The position numbers were made by a program, and so were the translations under genes. The notes under the pieces are model-generated. The model was not told where the DNA came from. It saw nothing but the letters and a program-made list of their open reading frames with translations, and ran no database searches. Of a stretch of 12,787 nucleotides of DNA, positions 5,897-12,787 are shown one piece after another. The DNA comes from Oscillospiraceae bacterium (GTDB lineage: Bacteria; Bacillota; Clostridia; Oscillospirales; Oscillospiraceae), in the NCBI GenBank assembly GCA_017521875.1, contig JAFXBH010000264.1:1-12787 (forward strand), in the 5' to 3' direction. Position 1 is the stretch's first letter, and each line of letters opens with the position of its first letter.

Positions 5897-7870
5897 TTAG
5901 GTTTCGGCTTCTACGGTTTCCTCAGCAGCCTCTTCTGTTGCTTCTTCAGCAACAGGCTCCAGCAGAGCGCGGATAGACAGAGAAATGCGCTTGTTCTCAG
6001 CATCAACCTCAGTGATCTTCACCTGAACTTCCTGGCCTTCGGACAGGACATCTTCAGGCTTGCCAATGCGGTGATCAGCAATCTGAGAAATGTGGATCAA
6101 GCCGTCAACGCCGGGAATGATCTCTGCGAATGCACCGAAGGTCATCAACTTAACGACCTTAGCAGTTACAACATCGCCTACATTGTAGCCGGTCATAAAC
6201 TTGTTCCAGGGATTCATTTCAGCGGTCTTGTAACCCAGAGAGATCTTACGCTTCTCAGCGTCAAAGGAGATGACATATACATCGATCTCGTCGCCAACGG
6301 AAACGACCTCTGCAGGATTCTTAATGCGGTTCCAGCTCAGTTCGGAAACGTGAACCATACCGTCAACACCACCGATGTCCACAAATGCGCCGTAAGAAGT
6401 CAGGGACTTGACAGTGCCGTGGTACTTTGCGCCCACTTCGATCTCATTCCAAACCTTCTCCTGAGCGGCCTTGCGGGTCTCAGAGGATACAGCGCGGATA
6501 GAGCCGATCACGCGACGGCGTGCGCGGTTTACTTCGGTAATCTTCAGCTGGGTGGTAGTGCCTACCAAACCGGTCATATCGCCGCCCTTGGCAATACCGG
6601 ACTGGGAAGCGGGAATGAACACACGGATGCCCTTAACGGTAGCAACCAGGCCGCCCTTGTTCTCTTCAGTGATGGTGCCTTCCACAACGGTCTTCTCTTC
6701 GCACCAAGTGGACATATCGTCCCAAATCTTCATACCTTCCAGTTTCTTTCTGGAAACCTGGCATACGCCTTCCTGATCATTCACGCGGACAACGAATACT
6801 TCGATTTCGTCGCCAACCTTCAGAACATCTTCAGGCTTTACAGTGGGGTCTGCGCTGACTTCATCATACGGAATATAGCCGGCATGCTTGGTGCCCAGGT
6901 CGATCTGGACTTCAGTGGTGCCAATACCGGTAACGACGCCGATAACCTTATCTCCTGTATTTAAAGTCTTGATTGACTGCTCGAGAAGGGCCTCAAAATC
7001 CTCCTGTACAGTCTCAACATTCGTAATTTCGCTCATAGTCTTGTTGACCTCCTTTATAATCCACGCCGGTGTTGATGCACCAGCCGTGATTCCAACATCA
7101 GCCACACCGCTAAAATCTTCAGGTTTCAGTTCGGACGCATTGTCCACCAAAAATACCTTGTCGCAGTGCTCTCGACAAATCATAGCAAGGCGTCCTGTGT
7201 TGGAAGAGTGGGTGTCACCTACAACGACCATGGCCTGACAGACTTTACTTAATCTTGCAGCCTCGCTTTGCCGAGATTCGGTAGCTTTGCATATTGTATC
7301 AAATATTTTTACATTAGTAAACACTTTTTTTGCAAAATTTTCGCAAGATTTCCATAAAGATTCCGTGGAAGTAGTCTGACATACCATACTGATGGGGAAA
7401 TCCGGAGTAATTTCACCGGAATTGGCCCATTCTTCCAACTCTTCTGGGTTTTCAAAAATCTTGCAATGTGTACACCAACCGGCAATTCCCTCCACCTCCG
7501 GGTGGGAACGGGTACCGATAATCACAGGAAGTCGTCCCTCGGCTTCTGCTTTGCTGACGATGCCGTGGATCCGCTTGACAAAGGGACAAGTGGCATCCAC
7601 CACATTGACCTGTCTGGCTTCCAGTTCCTCCTGCACGGCCTTGGTGACACCGTGGGAACGGATCACCACAGTCTGCCCGGGTTGCGCCTCCTGGGGTGTA
7701 TGGATTACCTTAACGCCCATTTCTTCAAAATGAGACACCGCGTGGCGGTTATGGATAATAGGGCCTAAGGTACAGACCTGCTGACCGGAGGCCGCTGCCT
7801 GCTCCACCAATTCCACCGCACGATTCACGCCAAAACAAAATCCGGCGCTTTCCGCTACACGAACACTCAT
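5897..7870 (-). CDS. ispH-rpsA: Bifunctional HMB-PP reductase IspH / ribosomal protein S1
   Basis: A 657-residue fusion. Residues 1 to about 285 are IspH, the [4Fe-4S] enzyme that reduces HMB-PP to IPP and DMAPP in the MEP isoprenoid pathway. The three cluster cysteines are present (C12 in GFCFGV, C95 in DATCPF, C194 in TICKAT), as are H40, H73, H123, E125 and the SSN and AST substrate motifs. Residues from about 300 to 635 hold four S1 RNA-binding domains (roughly 305-375, 393-460, 478-547, 563-634), then an acidic, alanine-rich tail. This fusion is known in Clostridia. The two halves join without a frameshift through a linker near 280-300. The ATG overlaps the cmk stop as ATGA, which implies translational coupling. 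E. coli S1 has six S1 repeats, so only part of that role may be covered. Confidence 0.96.
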   Translation of the reverse strand: MSVRVAESAGFCFGVNRAVELVEQAAASGQQVCTLGPIIHNRHAVSHFEEMGVKVIHTPQEAQPGQTVVIRSHGVTKAVQEELEARQVNVVDATCPFVKRIHGIVSKAEAEGRLPVIIGTRSHPEVEGIAGWCTHCKIFENPEELEEWANSGEITPDFPISMVCQTTSTESLWKSCENFAKKVFTNVKIFDTICKATESRQSEAARLSKVCQAMVVVGDTHSSNTGRLAMICREHCDKVFLVDNASELKPEDFSGVADVGITAGASTPAWIIKEVNKTMSEITNVETVQEDFEALLEQSIKTLNTGDKVIGVVTGIGTTEVQIDLGTKHAGYIPYDEVSADPTVKPEDVLKVGDEIEVFVVRVNDQEGVCQVSRKKLEGMKIWDDMSTWCEEKTVVEGTITEENKGGLVATVKGIRVFIPASQSGIAKGGDMTGLVGTTTQLKITEVNRARRRVIGSIRAVSSETRKAAQEKVWNEIEVGAKYHGTVKSLTSYGAFVDIGGVDGMVHVSELSWNRIKNPAEVVSVGDEIDVYVISFDAEKRKISLGYKTAEMNPWNKFMTGYNVGDVVTAKVVKLMTFGAFAEIIPGVDGLIHISQIADHRIGKPEDVLSEGQEVQVKITEVDAENKRISLSIRALLEPVAEEATEEAAEETVEAET

Positions 7871-8547
7871 AGAGGTATTTTCTCCCCGATGATCTTTTTC
7901 ATAGCGGCGATCACACCTTCGATATCCATGTCAGAGGTATCCAGTTTCACGGAATCTCTCGCCATCTTCAGCGGAGCAATCTCCCGGTGGGTATCCTGAT
8001 AATCCCGCTGCTGGATTTCCTTCAGCACCACATCGTACACCGCCTTCTGGCCCTTGGCCAGCAGTTCCTCGGTACGACGCTTGGCCCGAACTTCTGCAGA
8101 TGCAGTCAGGAAGATCTTCACATCTGCTTTGGGCAGCACCACGGTACCAATATCACGGCCGTCCATAATCACATTATGGGCTTTTGCCACATCTCGCTGC
8201 ATATCCAACAGCACTTCCCGCACCACTGCGTGAGCGGACACAAGACTTGCCTTCTGGGAAATATCCTGCGTACGGATCTCGTCCGTCACATCCATACCGT
8301 TCATCAGCATATGCTGCTTGCCTTCTTCGTCGTATTCAATGCCTACGGTCAGTTCGTCAATATAACGCTCCACACCGTCCACATCCTTAGGGCTGACGCC
8401 CAGCAAATCCAGAAAATATGCTACGGTGCGGTAGATCGCGCCGGTATCTACATAATAGTAACCCAGTTCCTTAGCCAAACGCTTGGCCATCGTACTTTTA
8501 CCGGCACCGGCAGGGCCGTCGATTGCGATTGCATAGGTTTTTGCCAT
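7867..8547 (-). CDS. cmk: Cytidylate kinase
   Basis: This enzyme phosphorylates CMP and dCMP with ATP and recycles the CMP released by RNA and lipid metabolism. The P loop is GPAGAGKST (about residues 11-19), followed by YYVDTGAIYRTVA for nucleotide binding. DGRDIGTVVLP and the arginine-rich lid RAKRRTEELLAKG are also typical, as is QQRDYQDTHREIAPL. The length of 226 residues is normal. The frame is open for six more codons, but AGGAGG stands eight bases before the ATG at 8547, which fixes the start. The sigma-2 stop ends one base upstream, and the cmk stop overlaps the ispH-rpsA start. The cmk-rpsA neighbourhood is widely conserved in bacteria. Confidence 0.96.
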   Translation of the reverse strand: MAKTYAIAIDGPAGAGKSTMAKRLAKELGYYYVDTGAIYRTVAYFLDLLGVSPKDVDGVERYIDELTVGIEYDEEGKQHMLMNGMDVTDEIRTQDISQKASLVSAHAVVREVLLDMQRDVAKAHNVIMDGRDIGTVVLPKADVKIFLTASAEVRAKRRTEELLAKGQKAVYDVVLKEIQQRDYQDTHREIAPLKMARDSVKLDTSDMDIEGVIAAMKKIIGEKIPL

Positions 8548-8548
8548 T

Positions 8549-9595
8549 TTATGTTCCTCCTTCATCCGTCTGCTGCCGCAGTTTGGACAGAGCAGATGCC
8601 TCTATTTTGATCACTTCGTCCGGGGTCATTCCCAGGGCAGCGCCGGTCTGTTCCGGGCTTTGGGGCAAGCCGCCCTCCAAGCCGAACCGCAAGGAGATCA
8701 CTTCCGCCTCCCGGGGACTGAGGGTAGAAAGCATTTCCGTGATTCTCTGCCGCATTTGGAAATATGCAGTATTGTCTGCCGACTGGTCCTCTTCCTCGGA
8801 AGTTTCTTCCGGCTGGATTGTCTTGTCTACTTTTTGTCTTACTTTGGCTTGCATCAACATAGATGCATAAGTTGCCGCTTCTTCTGCTGTGATGTGAAGA
8901 GAATCTGCAATTTCTTCCACAGTGGGGTTTCTGCCCAGTTCTGCCAACAGCCGCTGGTCAGCATCTGTATAATCTGCCATTCCCTGCCGGATCTTCTCAC
9001 CAATGCCGCAGGATATTGCCTGCATCAGCACCGCTTTTGCAAGATACTGGTCGATCCACCAGCGGATATGGCTCTCAAAATCTCCCTCTGCATAGTTCAG
9101 AACGCCCTGCCACAGGCCAAGGCTTGCTTCCTGAATCAGATCCAGCAACAGAACGCCCCGTCCGGTCATAGCGCAGGACCGCTCCACTACCAAAGGCAGG
9201 GACAGATTCACCAATTCCTTGCCCACATCGTCGTCTCCGGCAAGGTATTTTGCGGTCAGTTCGTCTATGTTCCCGGTAACAGGAATTGCTGAAAGTTCTT
9301 CCAGGTACAGTCTCAAGGGGTCATTCTCCTCCAGACTGCTTTGCAACGCGCCGCTTTTGGCAAGTTTCTGCTCCAGACGCAACCGAACAGCAGCATCTCC
9401 TTTTCCGCCATCCAAAGGCAGATCGGAAACATCCAGCGCGATGCCCCGCTCTTCCAAGGATAGCAGCGCCATTTCCACCGCATCTTCTGTTTGAGATTCC
9501 AACATTTCCAGACAGCGGAGTGCCGAAATGCTATCCCCCGCCGATAGGCGGTCTAATGTCAAATCCCAAGGGGATGGTTCAAATGTAAATTCCAT
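8549..9595 (-). CDS. Divergent sigma-70 family protein (sigma 2)
   Basis: A 348-residue sigma-70 relative. Residues 20-62 resemble sigma region 1.1 (the EDAVEMALLSLEERGIAL stretch). Region 1.2 is DPLRLYLEELSAIPV (92-106). Region 2.2, which binds core RNA polymerase, is well kept (VLLLDLIQEASLGLWQGV, 148-165). Region 2.3/2.4 is altered: the usual FSTYATWWIRQ reads FESHIRWWIDQ (173-183), so the aromatic and threonine that help melt the -10 element are lost. Region 3 (about 196-250) keeps the NPTVEEIADSLHI helix. Region 4.1 is good (LSPREAEVISLRFGL), but region 4.2 has TPDEVIKIE where TRERIRQIE is usual, so -35-reading arginines are gone. It overlaps the sigma-1 stop as TGATG. It may be an alternative sigma with unusual specificity or a non-DNA-reading regulator. 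Confidence 0.85.
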   Translation of the reverse strand: MEFTFEPSPWDLTLDRLSAGDSISALRCLEMLESQTEDAVEMALLSLEERGIALDVSDLPLDGGKGDAAVRLRLEQKLAKSGALQSSLEENDPLRLYLEELSAIPVTGNIDELTAKYLAGDDDVGKELVNLSLPLVVERSCAMTGRGVLLLDLIQEASLGLWQGVLNYAEGDFESHIRWWIDQYLAKAVLMQAISCGIGEKIRQGMADYTDADQRLLAELGRNPTVEEIADSLHITAEEAATYASMLMQAKVRQKVDKTIQPEETSEEEDQSADNTAYFQMRQRITEMLSTLSPREAEVISLRFGLEGGLPQSPEQTGAALGMTPDEVIKIEASALSKLRQQTDEGGT

Positions 9596-9613
9596 CAGTT
9601 TAAAAAATCCTCC
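9595..9613 (-). other. Candidate frameshift/slippage site at the sigma-1/sigma-2 junction
   Basis: In minus-strand reading, GGAGGA is followed by TTTTTTAAAC and then TGATG. Sigma 1 ends in codons GAT TTT TTA AAC TGA, so both T TTT TTA and T TTA AAC are slippery heptamers in the proper phase. A -1 shift, or one extra U from polymerase slippage on the T6 run, would skip the stop and enter the sigma-2 frame at CTG ATG GAA. The GGAGG is 13 bases from the sigma-2 ATG, far for a start codon, and closer to the slip site than in known -1 sites. Whether it is used is unknown. Confidence 0.3.
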
Positions 9614-10461
9614 AATCCAAGTCCTTGGCTAAGGGTTTTCAATTTGTCCAAGGCTTGGCGTTCAATTTGTCTCGCCCGTTCTTTGGAAATACCCAGTTTT
9701 TCTCCAATCACTTCCAGGGAGTAACAGGTATCGTCCTCCATTCCAAACCGCAGCCGCAGCAGCAGTTGCTGCCGGTCCGGCAATTGGCTTAACAAGGCAT
9801 TGATCGTCTGTTCCAATTCCCGCCGCACCAGTTCCTCCTGGGGCTGGGGGGCTTGCAGGTCTTCCAAAATCTGGTGGAGAGACCCTTCCTCGTCTTCCCC
9901 TGCGGGCGTATCTACAGAGAAAATTTCCGGAATCAGGGAGAGGTATTCCTCTACCTTTTTGCAGGAGAATCCTGTTTTTGCTCCGATTTCCTCAGTGGTC
10001 GGCTCCCGTTCCAAATCTTGCTGCAATGCGGTTTTCGCCTTCATAACCTTACGGATTCGCTCAGCGGTATGCTCCGGCACGCGGATCAGTCCGGCGTGGT
10101 TGAGAATGCATCGGCTGATCTTCTGCCGTATCCACTTGGTGGCGTATGTAGAAAATCGGTAGTCCAAGGTACAATCAAATTTCCTTGCTGCGATCAGAAG
10201 ACCGATACTGCCCTCCTGGATCAAATCCAGCAGCGGTACGCCCCGGCCTGCATATTCCTTGGCTACGGATACTACCAAACGCAAATTGGCGCTGACCATT
10301 TTACGAATCGCTTCTGCATCTCCGGCAGCGCAGCGGCTTGCCAGTTCCCGCTCCTCTTGAGAAGTCAGCCGGGGAATGGTGCGAATCTGCTGCAAATACT
10401 GCTGGGCTTCATCTTCTCCATGGCTGATAGGCAACTGCTGTTCCAGCAGAGTAGAACTCAT
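9595..10461 (-). CDS. Sigma-70 family RNA polymerase sigma factor (sigma 1)
   Basis: A 288-residue sigma factor with regions 1.2 to 4 and no region 1.1, far shorter than a usual primary SigA of more than 350 residues. Region 1.2 is [21 protein letters not shown] (17-37). Region 2 has [26 protein letters not shown] and then [17 protein letters not shown] (101-117), where Q is kept, one of the two tryptophans is K, and T is S. Region 3 contains [14 protein letters not shown]. Region 4.2 is [21 protein letters not shown] (247-267), close to the consensus. It sits where rpoD/sigA normally follows dnaG, so it may be the housekeeping factor or a group 2/3 factor in its place; the sequence alone cannot decide. 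Its ATG overlaps the dnaG stop as ATGA, with AGGGA eight bases upstream. Confidence 0.9.
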   Translation of the reverse strand: MSSTLLEQQLPISHGEDEAQQYLQQIRTIPRLTSQEERELASRCAAGDAEAIRKMVSANLRLVVSVAKEYAGRGVPLLDLIQEGSIGLLIAARKFDCTLDYRFSTYATKWIRQKISRCILNHAGLIRVPEHTAERIRKVMKAKTALQQDLEREPTTEEIGAKTGFSCKKVEEYLSLIPEIFSVDTPAGEDEEGSLHQILEDLQAPQPQEELVRRELEQTINALLSQLPDRQQLLLRLRFGMEDDTCYSLEVIGEKLGISKERARQIERQALDKLKTLSQGLGLEDFLN

Positions 10462-12209
10462 AGTTTTGTTCCCTTGCTTTCTTTTAACTTATTTCGCAAT
10501 GTCAAAAGGTCATCATCCGACTGCACTTCCCTGCTTTGACTTTCCGACACAATAATTCTGACACAATCCCGGAAAGCAGTCTCGTTCACCGGGCTATCTG
10601 CTCTCTGACATACGCCGGCAAGATGGCCTGTCTCCTCCGGAGTCAGGTCTTCCAGCACGCCCAACGAAATATCCATTCCCTGACTGTGGCGTTTTCGCAA
10701 TTGGTTATACACCTTGCTCCACAGATCCACAGAAAACTGCGCCGCGGTCAGGTCAGGGCACAGATCCAGCAATGCCGGGTCTCGCAAAGCCTGCGCAATG
10801 ACGCTTTCCTCTGCCAGGGCGGATTTCACATTATCATAGCGAATGGCCCGGGTCTTGGGCTGCAAAGCCTTCACCGGCTCCAGGTCTATCTTTTCCTGTT
10901 TCTTCTTCTCCCGGGCGATTCGTCGTTTGAAGGCCTTATTGACCTCCAGTTTCATCGCATCCAGACTGATGCCGGCGGCTTCTGCTACACGGCCACTATA
11001 GACTTCCCGTTTTACAGAACTGTCCAGAGTGGAGATCAGTTCCGCAGATTCCTGCACATAGCGGATCTTTTGGTCATCGATTCCAAGGTCGTACTTTCTG
11101 CGGATCACATTCAGTTGGTATTCCACCCGGTTGGCGGATTCGTCCAGCAAAAGGCGGAATTTATCCGCTCCGAATTTCTTCAAAAATTCATCCGGATCCT
11201 TCGCATCCTGCACATGGAGTACTTTTACACGCAAACCCGCCTTTTCCAGAATAGGAATAGCGCGGGCGGTGGCATTCTGGCCTGCCTTATCGCTGTCATA
11301 GAGGAGAATGACTTGCTCTACATAACGGGTGATCAACGCCGCCTGTTCCTCTGTTAAACTGGTGCCCAAGGATGCCACAGCGTTATCAAATCCGTACTGA
11401 TGCAGGGCAACAACATCCACATTGCCCTCCACCAGGATCAGACTGTTTTGCTTTGTCTTTTTAGCCAGATTCAAACCAAACAGGTTTTTCCGTTTGTTAA
11501 AAATGAGGGTTTCCGGAGAGTTTAAGTATTTGGCAACATCGTCACCTTTTTTCAATGCTCTGCCACTAAATGCAATCACATTGCCCCGCACATCAATTAC
11601 AGGGAACATCAATCTGTCCCGGAAACGGTCAAAAATATTGCCGCTCTTTTGGGACACCGACACAAGGCCGGAGTCGATCAGTTCCTGCTGGGTATAGCCC
11701 TTGGCTTTCATTGCCTTTATCAGGGAATCCCAGGTATCAGGGGCATAACCTACGCCGAAGGTAGTAAGGATACCTTTGGACAAACCTCTGCCCAAAGCAT
11801 ACTGCAGCGCCTGCTGGCCTACAGGGGCGTATAACTGGCTATGGAAGAAACGGGCTGCTTCCTTGTGCAGCGCCCACAGCCGCTCCTGGGCACGGTAGCG
11901 ATTCTGGTATTGCTCATCTTCCGGCACTTCCATGCCTGCCTGTTTGGCCAGGGCACGGACGGCATCGGGGTAACTGAGGCCCTCTACCTCCATCATAAAA
12001 TTCACTGCGCGTCCGCCTTTATGGCAGCCAAAGCAGTAGTAAATTCCCTTATCAGGGGAAACAGAGAAGGACGCGGTCTTCTCCCCGTGGAAGGGACACA
12101 GTCCAAACAGATTACCACCGGATCGTTTCAGGGTGACATACCGGCCAACCACTTCTTCTATGGGATTGCGGGCGATGAGTTCGTCCATAAATGCAGGGGG
12201 AAATGCCAT
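10458..12209 (-). CDS. dnaG: DNA primase
   Basis: This enzyme makes the RNA primers for replication at the fork together with DnaB helicase. The N-terminal zinc ribbon has C38, H41, C59 and C62 ([13 protein letters not shown] and [10 protein letters not shown]). The primase core includes [11 protein letters not shown] and FSGRAL (about 195-219). The TOPRIM domain has [10 protein letters not shown] with the catalytic glutamate near 262, where EGYMDV is more usual, LLYDSDKAG (about 304-311) and DPDEF (about 339). The C-terminal third, after a lysine-rich linker (about 425-445), would be the helicase-binding domain. About 583 residues is normal. AGGAG lies eight bases before the ATG at 12209. 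It stands in the common clostridial order dGTPase, dnaG, sigma factor. Confidence 0.97.
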   Translation of the reverse strand: MAFPPAFMDELIARNPIEEVVGRYVTLKRSGGNLFGLCPFHGEKTASFSVSPDKGIYYCFGCHKGGRAVNFMMEVEGLSYPDAVRALAKQAGMEVPEDEQYQNRYRAQERLWALHKEAARFFHSQLYAPVGQQALQYALGRGLSKGILTTFGVGYAPDTWDSLIKAMKAKGYTQQELIDSGLVSVSQKSGNIFDRFRDRLMFPVIDVRGNVIAFSGRALKKGDDVAKYLNSPETLIFNKRKNLFGLNLAKKTKQNSLILVEGNVDVVALHQYGFDNAVASLGTSLTEEQAALITRYVEQVILLYDSDKAGQNATARAIPILEKAGLRVKVLHVQDAKDPDEFLKKFGADKFRLLLDESANRVEYQLNVIRRKYDLGIDDQKIRYVQESAELISTLDSSVKREVYSGRVAEAAGISLDAMKLEVNKAFKRRIAREKKKQEKIDLEPVKALQPKTRAIRYDNVKSALAEESVIAQALRDPALLDLCPDLTAAQFSVDLWSKVYNQLRKRHSQGMDISLGVLEDLTPEETGHLAGVCQRADSPVNETAFRDCVRIIVSESQSREVQSDDDLLTLRNKLKESKGTKL

Positions 12210-12241
12210 AGCAACCGCTCCTTTCTGAAAATTTTCTGATT

Positions 12242-12250
12242 ATTATACCA
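12242..12250 (-). promoter_or_regulatory. Possible extended -10 promoter of dnaG
   Basis: In the 43-base gap before dnaG, the minus strand reads TGGTATAAT, a perfect -10 box (12242-12247) with a TG extension. There is no good -35 box at 16-18 bases; TGGAAT is the nearest. It could give dnaG and the genes behind it a promoter of their own in addition to one upstream of the dGTPase gene. Confidence 0.45.
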
Positions 12251-12252
12251 TA

Positions 12253-12787
12253 TTATCCCCGGATATTCCATCCGGTGGGGATAAAAAGTTCCGTGTACTT
12301 GTCTACGGCGTACTTATCGGTCATACCGGCAATATAGTCACAGACCGTACGCTCCATTCCCTCCAAAGACAGTTGGGGCTGGAAGTCAGCCGGGATTGCC
12401 TCCGGGTGGGTGTAATAGTATTCATAGAGCCGCTTCAGCATACCCTGGGCTTTGGCTTCCTCACCTTTGGCCACCGGGTTGCGATAGACCCGCTCAAACA
12501 TAAATTCCCGCAAATCCTGCAAAGCCTTTTCCACTTGGGAAGAAAGAGTGATCTTTTCCGCCTCACGGGAGGTGTTGATCATATCACAGACCAATGTATT
12601 GATCCGGGCAGAATGGGTCATACCCAGCGTCTTCAGCACGGATTTCGGAATATCGTCCCGGTTCAAAATACCGGCGCGAGTGGCGTCGTCAATATCGTGG
12701 TTTACATAGGCCATACGGTCCGCCCAGCGAATGATCTGCCCTTCATAAGTCTCAGGAATGAACTTTCCGGTATGGCCCAAAATGCCC
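12253..12787 (-). CDS. dGTPase-like HD domain protein, C-terminal part (cut by window edge)
   Basis: The visible 178 codons are open to the right edge, so the true start lies outside. The sequence PETYEGQIIRWADRMAYVNHDIDDATRAGIL matches the central part of deoxyguanosinetriphosphate triphosphohydrolase-like proteins; the HD in YVNHDIDD is one of the metal-binding elements, while the first HD signature would be beyond the edge. Such enzymes remove triphosphate from dNTPs and help keep the DNA precursor pool balanced. The remaining helical C-terminal part includes FMFERVYRNP and SLEGMERTVCDYIAGMTDKYA, both typical of the family. A TTG in frame at 12780 is not a likely start because the family homology continues upstream of it. 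It leads the dnaG operon, with a 43-base gap. Confidence 0.9.
   Translation of the reverse strand, partial: GILGHTGKFIPETYEGQIIRWADRMAYVNHDIDDATRAGILNRDDIPKSVLKTLGMTHSARINTLVCDMINTSREAEKITLSSQVEKALQDLREFMFERVYRNPVAKGEEAKAQGMLKRLYEYYYTHPEAIPADFQPQLSLEGMERTVCDYIAGMTDKYAVDKYTELFIPTGWNIRG

Noticed and set aside
12253..12284. Hairpin TTATCCCC/GGGGATAA at the end of the dGTPase-like gene
   Set aside because: It has no T tract on the minus strand and overlaps coding sequence and the candidate -10 region, so it is not supported as a terminator.
1..12787. CRISPR arrays, insertion sequences, T-box or other riboswitches
   Set aside because: No spaced repeats, transposase motifs or long structured leaders were seen; the leaders of trpS and gltX are too short for riboswitches.

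Overview
The window (12,787 bases, about half G+C) looks like chromosomal DNA of a strictly Gram-positive, gut-type Clostridia member, most likely of the Oscillospirales/Ruminococcaceae kind. The basis is the IspH-ribosomal protein S1 fusion, the dGTPase-dnaG-sigma order, the PFL (DUF711)/ACT pair, a DUF5662 gene, a long clostridial-type glutamyl-tRNA synthetase, and strong Shine-Dalgarno sequences throughout. The genus cannot be fixed from the sequence.

Layout. Bases 1-251 are non-coding and mosaic: two minus-strand terminators, a 25-base copy of the 3' end of the neighbouring tRNA, and a short segment that is 80% G+C. A minus-strand tRNA-Gln (anticodon CTG) with a near-consensus promoter follows (252-371). 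Next comes a minus-strand trpS and DUF5662 unit (498-2081). It is divergent from a plus-strand gltX (2216-3859), and the two promoters sit back to back. A bidirectional terminator separates gltX from a convergent minus-strand cluster: Dabb protein, ACT-domain protein, PFL/DUF711 (5836 down to 3898).

The right half is one tightly packed minus-strand operon, read from right to left: dGTPase-like HD protein (cut by the window edge), dnaG, sigma factor 1, sigma factor 2, cmk, ispH-rpsA. Most junctions overlap by 1-4 bases or are separated by 1 base. A strong intrinsic terminator closes the operon at 5859-5888. The genes join dNTP control, replication priming, transcription initiation, CMP recycling, isoprenoid synthesis and a ribosomal protein in one transcript, a kind of enlarged macromolecular-synthesis operon.

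The most unusual content is the tandem sigma-70 pair. The upstream copy is compact and lacks region 1.1. The downstream copy keeps a region 1.1-like N terminus and the core-binding region 2.2, but has lost most residues that read the -10 and -35 promoter elements. The junction between them carries overlapping slippery heptamers directly before a TGATG stop/start, in the frame that would fuse the two proteins.
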